Positions 33,735-42,192 of a stretch of DNA of 64,000 nt are shown one piece after another (the stretch's first letter is position 1; every line of letters begins with the position of its first letter). A model generated the notes under the pieces. That model did not search any database. It was not told where the DNA came from and saw only the letters and a program-made list of their open reading frames with translations. The position numbers and the translations under genes were made by a program. The DNA is from Egibacter rhizosphaerae (GTDB lineage: Bacteria > Actinomycetota > Nitriliruptoria > Euzebyales > Egibacteraceae), in the NCBI RefSeq assembly GCF_004322855.1, contig NZ_CP036402.1, positions 2,232,001-2,296,000 on the forward strand. The letters are read 5' to 3'.

Positions 33735-35483
33735 CTACTGGTCGGTGGGCTCGTAGCGCGTGTGCCGCGGCTCGCGCTCCACGGTCCCGTCCGGATAGCG
33801 CAGGATGCGCGTGACCGTGATGTCGAAGCCGTCGATGGTCTGGCCCTCCCGATGGCGGGTGCGGTCGCTGGCCTCGGCCTCGACCTCGACCCATTCGGTC
33901 GACCAGATCCGCACCGTCACCGAGTCCGCGGTGTGGCTCGTGTCGATCAGCAGCCCGTACGGCGAGTCGTTGCGGAACTCCAAGTCGATCAGGTCGTAGT
34001 GCAGCGTCGCCTCGCGACCCGCTGGGTAGCGGCTGATGTAGTAGCTGTGCGGCTGGGCCACGAGGAACTCGTAGCCCCCGAAGTAGATCGCGTTGTACAT
34101 CGTGGTCGCGAACTGGCTCACGCCGCCGCCGACCTGCTCCTCGAGCTCCCCGTCGATGATCGTCCCGTCGGCCTCGAACCCGGCCTCCTCGGTGCGCGGG
34201 CCGACGTGGTCGTTCACGCTGAACGTCTCCCCGGGCTCGACCACCTCCCCGTCGACCATGTCGGCGATCCGCTGGATGTTGCGCGCACGCGGCTCGCCGG
34301 CGGTGTACTCGGTGGTGAACTCGCTGATGACCTCCTCGATGCCGATGTCCTCGGCCTCCTCGCGGGAGCGCTCGGGCTCGACGATCTCGACGTCGAGCTC
34401 CTGCTCGCGGTCGCCCTCCCCTGCAGCGATCGCCTCGACCTGTGCGGCAGCGGTGTCGAGGTCGAACGCGAACCCCTGGCGGCTGTCGCTGATCTGGATC
34501 GCGCCGCCCTCCAGCGTGATCTCGCTCGAGATCGGATCGCGCTCGATCGCCTCCACGGTCTCGTCGTCGATCGTCTCGGCGAGCCCGTCGGTGTCGAGAT
34601 CGAGGGCGAAGTCGCCACCGGAGCGCTCGACGTCGAACAGATCGCCGATCTGCTCGGGGCTCAGGCGCACCTCCCCATCGCCCCGGGCGAGCACGATGTC
34701 GCCGTCGATCGCGGTCTCGGCCGCCGCGACACCCGCATCGACGGTCTCGGTGGTCGTCTCGGGCTCGAGCGCCTCAACCTCCGGGGTGAGCGTGGCCTCC
34801 CCCGGGGTCGCCGCGGCCTGGGCCAGCTCGCCGGCCAGCTCGTCGGCGTCGATCCGCGCGCCCGTCTCGGGGTCGCGCCGGCTCACCGAGGCCCCCTCGA
34901 GCGTGACCTCACCCTCTTCCGGATCGAGCGCGAGGTCGTCGGCGGTCTCCTGAGCCCAGGCCTCGGCCCGCCCCTCGTCGAAGGAGGAGGCGACGGGCAC
35001 CGCGATGCCGTTGCGGATGGACGCGATGTGGTCGCTCCACGCCGTGATCGGGTTCACCTGCCGGCCGCGGCCGCGGATGCGCTGGACGGTCTCGTCGATG
35101 TCGACGTCGTAGCCGAGCTCGCCGGCGGTGACCGTCAGCCGCTCGTCATCGGCCACGGCGCCCTCCGGGGCCTCCCACTCGACGGTGATCTCCTCGTCGA
35201 GGCGGGCGTGCGCGAGCTCGACGACCGCGGTCTCGAGCTGTTCACCGTCGAGGCCCCCGACGTCGACCCCCGAGGCGTCCGGGCCGACCCCCTCCCCGGA
35301 CTCCCGCACGCCGGTGAGCACCGTGCCCGGCAAGGCGTCCGGGCGCAGCGTGCCGAGCGCGATCGGTGTGAGCCACGACAGGACCGCAAGCACGACCACC
35401 CCCGTCACCGCCCAGCCCAGCGGACCGATCCCTCGGCGAGTTCGGGGCCGCTCGGCCCTCGACGACGCTTCGTTCACCACCAA
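33735..35483 (-). CDS. VanW-family protein with peptidoglycan-binding-like repeats
   Basis: 582 aa if it starts at TTG 35483; GTG 35480 and 35477 are nearly equivalent. One membrane helix at about residues 24-46, then a long acidic extracytoplasmic region with two PG_binding_4-type segments (about 85-150 and 230-300). The VanW domain is at about 385-510 (ARNIQRIADMVDGEVVEPGE, FSVNDHVGPRTEEAGF, GGGVSQFATTMYNAIYFGGY, SYYISRYPAGREATL). The family is associated with the cell wall and named after a vancomycin-resistance cluster gene; its biochemical function is unknown. No resistance genes accompany it. Confidence 0.85.
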   Translation of the reverse strand: MVVNEASSRAERPRTRRGIGPLGWAVTGVVVLAVLSWLTPIALGTLRPDALPGTVLTGVRESGEGVGPDASGVDVGGLDGEQLETAVVELAHARLDEEITVEWEAPEGAVADDERLTVTAGELGYDVDIDETVQRIRGRGRQVNPITAWSDHIASIRNGIAVPVASSFDEGRAEAWAQETADDLALDPEEGEVTLEGASVSRRDPETGARIDADELAGELAQAAATPGEATLTPEVEALEPETTTETVDAGVAAAETAIDGDIVLARGDGEVRLSPEQIGDLFDVERSGGDFALDLDTDGLAETIDDETVEAIERDPISSEITLEGGAIQISDSRQGFAFDLDTAAAQVEAIAAGEGDREQELDVEIVEPERSREEAEDIGIEEVISEFTTEYTAGEPRARNIQRIADMVDGEVVEPGETFSVNDHVGPRTEEAGFEADGTIIDGELEEQVGGGVSQFATTMYNAIYFGGYEFLVAQPHSYYISRYPAGREATLHYDLIDLEFRNDSPYGLLIDTSHTADSVTVRIWSTEWVEVEAEASDRTRHREGQTIDGFDITVTRILRYPDGTVEREPRHTRYEPTDQ

Positions 35484-35727
35484 TGTCCCCCCGTGTGCAT
35501 CCTCGGCTCGTCCTCACCTCGTCGCTGCGGTGCTGCGTCGTGTTCGTCACCCCGTAGACGCATGACACCGGCACAAGGATGCTCGCTCACAGCCACCCGG
35601 GAACTCGCCGGGGACCATCGCCATCGGCCCTTCGGACATGCCGTGCGGCGCGGATGTCGAGAGCGGCGGGGCGGTGCCGTCGTATGCGCGACAGCACGCA
35701 GTGGACGAACAGCTACGGGAGGCACAC

Positions 35728-36144
35728 ATGAACTGGACACTCGAGGTCGTCGTCGTGCCGGTGTCGGACGTGGAGGCCGCCAAGGCGTTCTACGTCGAGC
35801 GGGTCGGGTTCGGTGTCGATCACGACACCACCTTCGGTGAGGGTCAGCGCATTGTCCAGCTCACCCCGCCGGGGTCGGGATGCTCGATCGTGATCGGCGA
35901 AGGCGTCGTACCCGAGATGCCGCCGGGTTCGCTGCAGGGGCTGCAGCTCGTCGTCCCGGACATCCACGCCGCTCATGCCGAGCTCGCGCAGCGCGGGGTG
36001 GAGGTCAGCGAGGTCCGGGCCGTCGACGGCGACAACGACCGGCTCCGCCGCGGCGGGCAGGCGCTCGACAACGTCGGCTTCGTCTTCTTCTCCGATCCCG
36101 ACGGGAACGGGTGGGGCGTGCAGCAGATCTCGAGTCGGGGGTGA
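35728..36144 (+). CDS. VOC (glyoxalase/bleomycin-resistance fold) protein
   Basis: 138 aa from ATG 35728 with CGGGAGG upstream. Beta-alpha-beta modules: LEVVVVPVSDVEAAKAFYVERVGF, LQLVVPDIHAAHAELAQRGVEV, VFFSDPDGNGWGVQQI. The end is the typical metal-site glutamate strand, but here that position reads GVQQ, so the usual glutamate is replaced. Function unknown; it may bind a small molecule or act as an enzyme. It converges on the P-type ATPase gene. Confidence 0.75.
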   Translation: MNWTLEVVVVPVSDVEAAKAFYVERVGFGVDHDTTFGEGQRIVQLTPPGSGCSIVIGEGVVPEMPPGSLQGLQLVVPDIHAAHAELAQRGVEVSEVRAVDGDNDRLRRGGQALDNVGFVFFSDPDGNGWGVQQISSRG

Positions 36145-36208
36145 GCGATCGCGGGCGGGAGCGTCGGGACACAGCCCGAGGCCTTCGCTCCGATCGGCCT
36201 CCGGCGCT

Positions 36209-38254
36209 TCAGGCACCGCGCCCAACCCGCGCGACGCCTTCCCTCGCAGGCTGCGGCAACCGGGGGGACGAGGGGCGTTTGGTGCGGTCCGGTGCGCGCA
36301 GGAGCCGGGAGGAGTTGGCGAGAACGACCCCGTCGGGCAGGCTCTGGGCCGCGGCTGCCCAGACGGGGGGAAGGATCCCCACGGCGGCCAGGGCGACGCC
36401 GATGAGGTTGTAGCCGGCGGTGAAGTACAAGTTCTGTCGGATGGTGCGGGCGCTGCGGCGGCCGACCAGGAGCGCGTCGGGAACGAGGTCCCAGTCCTCG
36501 CGCATCAGGGCGAGGTCGGCGGCGTCGAGGGCCGCGTCGGTGCCGGCGACGCCCATGGCGGCGCCGACGTCGGCTTGCGCGAGGGCGGGCGCGTCGTTGA
36601 TGCCGTCGCCGACCATGAGCACGACGTGCCCCTCGGCTTGGAGCTGCTCGATCGCGGCGATCTTGTCGTCGGGCAGCAGGTCCGCGCGGTGGTCGATGCC
36701 GAGGCTCTCGGCGATGGTCGCCGCCACCCGCTCGTTGTCCCCGGTCAGCATCACCTGCCGGTCGAGACCGAGCCGGCGGAGCTCGTCGAGGGCCGTCGCG
36801 ACGGCGTCGCGCACGGTGTCGGCGAGCGCCAGGACGCCGACGACGGTGTCGGCGGCGGCGGCGAGGAACACGGTCTTGCCCTCGGCCTCGAACGACCCCG
36901 CGACGTGCTCGACCCCGGCGGGGATCCGGACGTCCGCCTCGGTGAGCAGCACTCGCGTGCCGACGAGCCAACGCCGGCCGTTCAGGCTGGCGGCCACCCC
37001 CCGGCCCGGGTGGGCGGTGAAGTCGTGGCCGGACCTCGGGTGGTGCCCGGCGGCGGTGGCGGCCTCGACCACTGCCCGGGCCAGTGGATGCTCGCTGCGT
37101 TGCTCCACGGCCGCGACCGCGCTCAGCAGTTGATCGGGGTCGAGCCCGTCACCGACGGGCACCACGTCGGTCACCACCGGCTTGCCGGTGGTGAGCGTCC
37201 CGGTCTTGTCGACCACCAACGCGTCGACCGTCGCGAGCCGTTCGAGCGTGTCGCCGCCCTTGATCACCAGCCCGCGGCGGGCCGCGGAGCCGACACTGGC
37301 CAGGACCGCCACCGGCGTGGCGATGACGATCGCGCAGGCGCAGGCGACGACGACGACCGCGACGGCGTTGAGGACCTCGCCGGTGACCAGCAGCGTCAAG
37401 AGCGCGAGCGCGGCCACCACCGGGATGTAGTAGCCGGCGAATCGGTCCGCGAACCGCTGGATCGGCGCCTTGCGCGCCTCCGCCTCGCCCACCAGGTGCA
37501 GGATCCTCCCGAAGGTCGTGTCCTCCCCCACCCGGGTGGTCGCGACCACGAGATGTCCGGCCTGGGCGATCGTGGCCGCGAACACCCGATCCCCGCCGGC
37601 CTTGTCCACCGGCACGCTCTCGCCCGTGATCGAGGCCTCGTCGACCGGCGCGGTCCCCTCGACCACCTCGCCGTCCACGGGGATGCGTTCGCCCGGCCGC
37701 ACCACGACCAGATCCCCGGCAGCGACCCGCTCGACCGGCAGCTCGATCTCGTGGCCGTCGCGCAGCACCCTCGCCACGACCGGCGCCAGCTCGGCGAGCT
37801 CGCGGACGGCCTGGCGGGACCGCTCACCGGTGCGCTGCTCGATCCAGTCCGCGAGACGCATGAAGAACACGATCAAGAGCGCTGCGGTCCACTCTCCGAT
37901 CACCGCCGCCGCGAGCACCCCGATGCTCATCAGGGTGTGGGCGGTCACGCGCCGCCGACGAGCCGCTGCGACGACACCGGCGAACACCGGCCATCCACCG
38001 ACCAGCAGCGCGGCCGCCAGCAGCCACCACGGCAGCCGCTCGAGGGCCGCGTCGAACCATCCCAGCCGCTCCCCGACGGCCGCCGCGACGACGATCCCGG
38101 CCACCCCGCCCATGATCCACCAGCTCACGACCGAAGGGACCGTCCGGCCCCGGGCAGTCTCGCCCGTACCACATCCGTCGCTGCAGGAGCTCTCACAGGC
38201 CGGGGCGCCGTTCGTCGCCGAGTTCGTCCGAACTCCGCTATCATCGATGGACAT
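36209..38254 (-). CDS. Heavy-metal P1B-type ATPase (Cd/Pb/Zn efflux type), CAC variant
   Basis: 681 aa from ATG 38254 (ATG 38272 gives six more residues). The order is a cysteine-bearing N-tail (ACESSCSDGCG) with no HMA domain, paired helices, actuator loop ASITGESVP, the membrane metal motif VACACAIVIATP (CAC where most have CPC), phosphorylation site VVDKTGTLTTGKP, SEHPLARAVVEAA, and hinge MVGDGINDAPAL. It exports soft divalent metals across the membrane. The divergent CmtR-like repressor gene suggests cadmium or lead. The last 35 residues form an odd basic extension. Confidence 0.87.
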   Translation of the reverse strand: MSIDDSGVRTNSATNGAPACESSCSDGCGTGETARGRTVPSVVSWWIMGGVAGIVVAAAVGERLGWFDAALERLPWWLLAAALLVGGWPVFAGVVAAARRRRVTAHTLMSIGVLAAAVIGEWTAALLIVFFMRLADWIEQRTGERSRQAVRELAELAPVVARVLRDGHEIELPVERVAAGDLVVVRPGERIPVDGEVVEGTAPVDEASITGESVPVDKAGGDRVFAATIAQAGHLVVATTRVGEDTTFGRILHLVGEAEARKAPIQRFADRFAGYYIPVVAALALLTLLVTGEVLNAVAVVVVACACAIVIATPVAVLASVGSAARRGLVIKGGDTLERLATVDALVVDKTGTLTTGKPVVTDVVPVGDGLDPDQLLSAVAAVEQRSEHPLARAVVEAATAAGHHPRSGHDFTAHPGRGVAASLNGRRWLVGTRVLLTEADVRIPAGVEHVAGSFEAEGKTVFLAAAADTVVGVLALADTVRDAVATALDELRRLGLDRQVMLTGDNERVAATIAESLGIDHRADLLPDDKIAAIEQLQAEGHVVLMVGDGINDAPALAQADVGAAMGVAGTDAALDAADLALMREDWDLVPDALLVGRRSARTIRQNLYFTAGYNLIGVALAAVGILPPVWAAAAQSLPDGVVLANSSRLLRAPDRTKRPSSPRLPQPAREGVARVGRGA

Positions 38255-38274
38255 CGATGCTGAGGCTATCATCG
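38237..38274. promoter_or_regulatory. Direct repeat at divergent metal-efflux promoter
   Basis: GCTATCATCG occurs at 38237-38246 and 38265-38274 (28 bp apart), with ATCGATG palindromic sequence between them. It lies at the ATPase start and 49 bp before the ArsR-type gene. It is a likely operator for the ArsR/CmtR repressor, overlapping the translation start region of the ATPase. Confidence 0.5.
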
Positions 38275-38322
38275 CTCCTGGGCGATGACAACAGCGTTTG
38301 ACGATCAGTTCGGAGGTCGAGC

Positions 38323-38685
38323 ATGACCGAACTCGCGGAGCACGCACCGGACGATGCCGCGGTCGCAGCCAAGCTGTTCCGCGGCTTGGCGGACCCGACC
38401 CGCCTCGCGATTCTGCTCGAGCTCCTCCGGGGTGAACGGCGCGTCGTGGACCTCGTCGAGCGCATCGGGGGCTCGCAGTCCAACATCTCCGCACACCTCG
38501 CCTGCCTCAAGGACTGCGGCCTGGTGACCGACCGACCCGTCGGCCGCGCCTCGGTCCACCGCCTTGCCTCGCCGGCCGTCACCGACCTCTTGCGACAGGC
38601 CGAGCACGTGCTCGAGGAGACCGGGCACGCCGTCGCGCTCTGCCCCACGTACGACGAGGGGACGGCCTCCGGGCCCTCGAGCTGA
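38323..38685 (+). CDS. ArsR/SmtB-family metal sensor (CmtR-like)
   Basis: 120 aa with GGAGG upstream. Winged helix LFRGLADPTRLAILLELLRG, then recognition helix GSQSNISAHLACLKDCGLV. The cysteines in LACLKDC (C-x3-C) and one in the tail (VALCPTYDEG) occupy the positions of the Cd/Pb ligands Cys57, Cys61 and Cys102 of Mycobacterium CmtR (numbers from memory). It would release DNA on binding Cd or Pb and induce the divergent P-type ATPase. Confidence 0.85.
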   Translation: MTELAEHAPDDAAVAAKLFRGLADPTRLAILLELLRGERRVVDLVERIGGSQSNISAHLACLKDCGLVTDRPVGRASVHRLASPAVTDLLRQAEHVLEETGHAVALCPTYDEGTASGPSS

Positions 38686-38706
38686 CCAGCGACCCGCGCA
38701 GGCGAG

Positions 38707-40185
38707 TCAGACCAGCACGCGCCGTCGCTCGCCGGTCGGCTCGTGACGGTAGGCCTCCCACGCGGCGGCGAGCCGGTCCACCGCCTCGTGCAGCACCTCG
38801 GGTGGCTGCCCGAAGGGAACGCGCAGGTGGGAGGGGTACCTGGTGGAGGCCGAGGACACGCCCGGCGGCGCGAGCCCCACGCCGTGACGCTCGGCCACCG
38901 GCACGAACGCCTCGGCGTCCTGACCGGCGAGGTCGACCCACAGGCACAGGCCGCCGAGCGGCTCGTCCCACCGCCACTCCGGCAAGTCGCGTGCGAGGCG
39001 TTCCACGAGAACGTCGTGACGCGCGCCGAGCCCCTCCCGACGCATCCCGAAGCGCTCGTCCGCGTCCTCGAGCAGCTCGGCGACGATCGCCTGGCTGAGC
39101 AGCGGCGTCCCCACGTCGGCGATCGCCTTGAGCCGGGCGAGCCGCGCGAGCGTCGGCGGCTCCGCCCGCACCCAGCCGACGCGCAGCCCACCCCACAGGG
39201 GCTTGCTGAACGACCCGACGGTGACGAGGCGACGCTGTGTGGATGCGTCGGCGAACGCCGCGATCGGCGGCACGATCGCGCCGTGTCGCTGCGTCTCCAA
39301 CAGCGTCGCGTCGTCGAGCACGACGGCATCCGCGTCGGCGACCAGCTCGGCGACCCGCTGGCGCGCGAGCCGGGGCATGACACCGCCGGTCGGGTTGTGG
39401 ACCGAGGGGATGAGGTAGACGAGCCGCGGTGACTCGCGGGCGAGGATCTCTCCGAGCGCGGCGACGTCCGCGCCGTTGGCGCCCACCGGAACCCGGAGGA
39501 CGGTCGCCTGCTGGGCACGCATCGCGTCGACCGCACCCGCGAACGTGGGCTCCTCGACCACCACACGGTCGCCGGCCCCGACGTAGAGCTGCGCCGCGAG
39601 GGAGATCGCCTGCTGTGCACCGGTCGTCACCATCACCTGCGACGGGCGCGTGTCGAGCCCTCGGTCGGTGAGCCACCCGGCGATCGCGGCGCGGAGCGCG
39701 GGCAGGCCGAGCACGTGATAGCCGTGATCGGCGCCGGCTGCGAGAACCCGCGACGTCGCGCGCGCCACCGCGTCCTCGTCGAGCGCCTCGGTGCCGAACC
39801 AGTACGCCCCGTACAGGTCGAGAACGTCGTCCTCCCGCGCGACCGCCCCCCGGAACAGGCCGTCGCCGGCGAGCGACGACGCGACGTACGCCTCGCGCGG
39901 ACCGCTCACGGGGGAACCGCCCGCGCGCACGACCGTGCCGCTGCCGTGGCGGGTCTCGACCAGCCCCCGACCACGGAGCTCCTCGTACGCGGCGACCACG
40001 GTGCCCCGCGAGACATGGAGCTCCCCGGCCAGGCGCCGCTCCGCCGGCAGCTGCCCGCCCGGCGGCAGGACGCCCTCCTCGATGGCCCGGGCGACGGCGG
40101 ACGCGAGCGCCTCGTAGAGCGGCCCGCCCTCGTCTCGCCACTCGCCGAGTCGGCGGGCGACCTGCTCGGGGGAGAACGCAGACAC
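38707..40185 (-). CDS. MocR-family regulator (GntR HTH plus aminotransferase domain)
   Basis: 492 aa from GTG 40185 (GAGG upstream; a longer frame starts at 40272). N-terminal GntR winged helix (residues about 18-85: LYEALASAVARAIEEGVLPPG, LPAERRLAGELHVSRGTVVAAYEEL). Then a class I aminotransferase-like domain with the PLP lysine in TVGSFSKPLWGGLRVGW and SVHNPTGG. MocR proteins sense amino-acid or PLP-type ligands and control transport or metabolism genes. The divergent small gene at 40271 and the repeat between them suggest it regulates that gene and itself. Confidence 0.87.
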   Translation of the reverse strand: MSAFSPEQVARRLGEWRDEGGPLYEALASAVARAIEEGVLPPGGQLPAERRLAGELHVSRGTVVAAYEELRGRGLVETRHGSGTVVRAGGSPVSGPREAYVASSLAGDGLFRGAVAREDDVLDLYGAYWFGTEALDEDAVARATSRVLAAGADHGYHVLGLPALRAAIAGWLTDRGLDTRPSQVMVTTGAQQAISLAAQLYVGAGDRVVVEEPTFAGAVDAMRAQQATVLRVPVGANGADVAALGEILARESPRLVYLIPSVHNPTGGVMPRLARQRVAELVADADAVVLDDATLLETQRHGAIVPPIAAFADASTQRRLVTVGSFSKPLWGGLRVGWVRAEPPTLARLARLKAIADVGTPLLSQAIVAELLEDADERFGMRREGLGARHDVLVERLARDLPEWRWDEPLGGLCLWVDLAGQDAEAFVPVAERHGVGLAPPGVSSASTRYPSHLRVPFGQPPEVLHEAVDRLAAAWEAYRHEPTGERRRVLV

Positions 40186-40203
40186 GACCACCTCACAACA
40201 GAT

Positions 40204-40234
40204 TGGATCACAATTGGCAGAGACCACTGGATCA
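40204..40234. promoter_or_regulatory. TGGATCA direct repeat (MocR operator candidate)
   Basis: TGGATCA at 40204-40210 and 40228-40234 in the same orientation, 24 bp apart, in the 85-bp gap between the mocR start and the divergent gene. MocR proteins such as PdxR typically bind direct repeats spaced by about two helical turns. A CAATTGG half-match lies between them. Confidence 0.45.
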
Positions 40235-40270
40235 TACTCGGCGGCATCGCCCGCTGCCGAGGAGCCACTC

Positions 40271-40627
40271 ATGCCCCGCGTTCCCGTCCGTCATGAGGGC
40301 CCGAACCAAGCCGGATCTCTGCCGCCAGAGGGGGCCGAGCACCGCGAACTCGAACACCGTGCGTCGGACACTTGCGGGCTCGAATGGTCCAATCTGCTCC
40401 AGTGGATCGAGCTGCTCGTTGCGGAGGCGGCCGACATCCCGCTCGAGGACGCGGGAGACTGCGCGCGACTCCGAGAGGGCGCGCGAGCCGTCACCACCGC
40501 CATGGCCGCCCGCGGCGAGCTGCCGTCCGCGCTCGTCGTCAGCGACCACGATCCACCGGTCGTGGTCGTGCGCGTACTCGCGCTCGCGCAGCGGCAGCTC
40601 GCGGCGCAGCGCCACGTCAGGGGGTGA
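40271..40627 (+). CDS. Hypothetical protein divergent from MocR
   Basis: 118 aa from ATG 40271 with GAGGAG at good spacing. No family recognised. It has a polar N-terminus, then WSNLLQWIELLVAEAADIPL and a helical, alanine/arginine-rich second half ending LALAQRQLAAQRHVRG; soluble and probably helical. Divergence from the mocR gene across a direct repeat suggests it is that regulator's target. Its end overlaps the convergent DHFR-like remnant by 11 bp. Confidence 0.5.
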   Translation: MPRVPVRHEGPNQAGSLPPEGAEHRELEHRASDTCGLEWSNLLQWIELLVAEAADIPLEDAGDCARLREGARAVTTAMAARGELPSALVVSDHDPPVVVVRVLALAQRQLAAQRHVRG

Positions 40628-41087
40628 GTCGGTAGGTGGTGATCACCACACCGGAGCCCGCCCTCATCACCTCCGCCAAGTCGAATGACGCGGGCAACGT
40701 ACCGTCCGCGAACAGCCGCTTGCCCCCACCGAGCAGCACCGGGAACGTCCACAGTTCGAGTAGGTCCACGAGGCGGGCACGTAGCAACCGTTGAAGCAGC
40801 GCCGCGCTCCCGGTCACGTGCACTCGCTGGTACCGCGCCTTCAGACCAGCGACCTCAGCGCCGAGCTCACCGTCCAGCACCTTGGTGCTGTGCCACGACA
40901 GCGGCGCCGAGTGGGTCGTCGACGCCACGAACTTCGGTGTCGCGTGCAGCGTCCGCGCGAGCGCCGCGTCGTGGGCATCGTCGGACACGTGCGGCCAGTA
41001 GCCAGCGAAGATCTCGTACCTCCTTCGCCCGTAGAGCAACGCATCCGCAGCCGCCAGCTGCGAAGCGACGCGCTCATCGCGGCGGTT
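40617..41087 (-). pseudogene. 5'-truncated RibD/DHFR-like reductase
   Basis: From about residue 32 of the open frame the sequence is a normal RibD C-terminal/dihydrofolate-reductase-family protein: SQLAAADALLYGRRRYEIFA, GYWPHVSDDAHDAALARTL, PKFVASTTHSAPLSWHSTKV, LWTFPVLLGGGKRLFADGT. The family's N-terminal strand and substrate loop (usually MRKLIVSTFVTLDG) are missing. Upstream sequence is unrelated and overlaps a decarboxylase remnant on the other strand. It is probably inactive. Confidence 0.7.
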
Positions 41088-41168
41088 GCCGAGCACGCGG
41101 CGGCGGGGTCGCTGCGCGAGCTGCTGGACCTGCCCCCGGAGAGCTCCGTGGGGTTCGTGTCCGGGGGC
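41061..41168 (+). pseudogene. PLP-dependent decarboxylase remnant
   Basis: A plus-strand frame reads DALIAAVAEHAAAGSLRELL and DLPPESSVGFVSGG, the segment of group II PLP-dependent decarboxylases or related aminotransferases normally followed by the ANxxCLxAAR helix. Here the match ends after about 35 residues on both sides. Its left end meets the truncated reductase on the opposite strand near 41087. Confidence 0.45.
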
Positions 41169-41215
41169 AGATGGCGACAACCCGTCGAGGGAACCGGACC
41201 GTTCGTGCAGCTTGT

Positions 41216-41434
41216 TCAGGGCCCCGTGTAATCCAGGCCCTGGGCCGCCAACGCCTCCCCGAGGATGGTGACCGCCTTGGGGCCGACCCCGTGGATGGCC
41301 AGCAGCTCCTTCCGCGAGTGCCGAGCCACTTGCTCGAGGCTGGTGATCCCATGGACGGAGAGTTCGCGAGCGGCCGTCTTGCCGATCTCGTTCGGCAGAT
41401 CCCCCACCGGGCGGACATCGGGTGTCTCGGCCAT
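41216..41434 (-). CDS. Small helix-hairpin-helix DNA-binding protein
   Basis: 72 aa. The sequence carries two HhH-like elements: IGKTAARELSVHGITSLEQV and SRKELLAIHGVGPKAVTIL, the latter with the G-V-G-P-K hairpin. It resembles the RNA polymerase alpha C-terminal domain and stand-alone HhH proteins of Actinobacteria. Probably binds DNA non-specifically; function unknown. It is intact and preceded on its strand by GGAAGGGCGC, a plausible ribosome site. Confidence 0.7.
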   Translation of the reverse strand: MAETPDVRPVGDLPNEIGKTAARELSVHGITSLEQVARHSRKELLAIHGVGPKAVTILGEALAAQGLDYTGP

Positions 41435-41790
41435 CGTGCGCCCTTCCCGTTGATCCCTGCGAACGTCAAGCTAGCGGACAGCGCGCGCCGGAACGCAGCC
41501 GATGGCGGAGGGCGGTACCGGCGTGAATACCACGCCGGTATGACTATGGGGATGGACCAGCGGACCCGCGCCCCCTCGGAGCGGTCGAGCGCGGCGAGCA
41601 GTCGGAGGCAGTGCGAGCAGCCCGGCTTCCAGTAGACGATCAGGTCGTCGTCGCCAGCCTGAGCCTGCGCGCTGGCGTGCGGGACGTGGCGGCCGCGGCG
41701 TAGCGGCGAGAGCCACCACGCGGCGTCGCGTACGGTCCCTCCAGGCTTCTCGACCAAGGCCGCAATCGCACGGGGTCGCCGAGCTGCCGG
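41435..41790. other. 356-bp scar with a glutaredoxin fragment
   Basis: On the minus strand about 41554-41652 reads DDDLIVYWKPGCSHCLRLLA and ALDRSEGARVRW, the first strand, CxxC active site and first helix of a mycoredoxin/glutaredoxin. The rest of the fold is lost. Nothing else in this stretch resembles a gene. It separates the HhH gene from the hypothetical gene at 41791. Confidence 0.55.
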
Positions 41791-42192
41791 TCACATGAAC
41801 GGATCGCCGGCACTGGGTGAGCGACCGACCCCCGCCAGCAGGGGCGGTCCCGCCTCCCCCGGCAGGCTGACGGCGAGTTCGTCGGCACCGAAGGCCTCCC
41901 AGCGCATCACCGCGACGACGACGTCGTCCTCCAGACGCACTTCCTTGATCTGCCCCAATGGGAAGGCCACCCACTTGCTGATCTCGGGGGGCCCGGACTT
42001 GTTGTCGACGTGCGCCTCCAGCAGCAGCGCCGACGTCAGCACGTACTCACGCACCCGACGGCCCGGCCCGCGGCCCAGGTAGCGCGGCGGATCATCGTCG
42101 CCCACGAACTCCCGGGCCCGGCGCACCAACTCGTCCGCGCGGCCGTACTGGTCCGATCCCCCACGGCCCCTGCCCCACTGCACCTCGCTCAT
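41791..42192 (-). CDS. Hypothetical protein
   Basis: 133 aa from ATG 42192, preceded by GAGGAGAGG. No family recognised. Mixed alpha/beta composition: VRRAREFVGDDDPPRYLGRG, YVLTSALLLEAHV, WVAFPLGQIKEVRLEDDVVV suggest a small beta-barrel or PH-like module in the second half. Its ATG overlaps the stop of the MaoC-SDR chimera (ATGA), although that overlap may be an accident of the rearrangement. Confidence 0.5.
   Translation of the reverse strand: MSEVQWGRGRGGSDQYGRADELVRRAREFVGDDDPPRYLGRGPGRRVREYVLTSALLLEAHVDNKSGPPEISKWVAFPLGQIKEVRLEDDVVVAVMRWEAFGADELAVSLPGEAGPPLLAGVGRSPSAGDPFM

Noticed and set aside
33735-35483. VanW gene as evidence of vancomycin resistance
   Set aside because: VanW-domain proteins are widespread without resistance, and no vanHAX genes are nearby.
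33669-35840. 723-codon plus-strand open frame
   Set aside because: Mirror of the VanW gene; repeats of its acidic codons read as Leu/Val/Asp/Arg-rich sequence with no recognisable domain.
35975-38263. 762-codon plus-strand open frame
   Set aside because: Antisense to the P-type ATPase, which has all catalytic motifs; the mirror frame has none.
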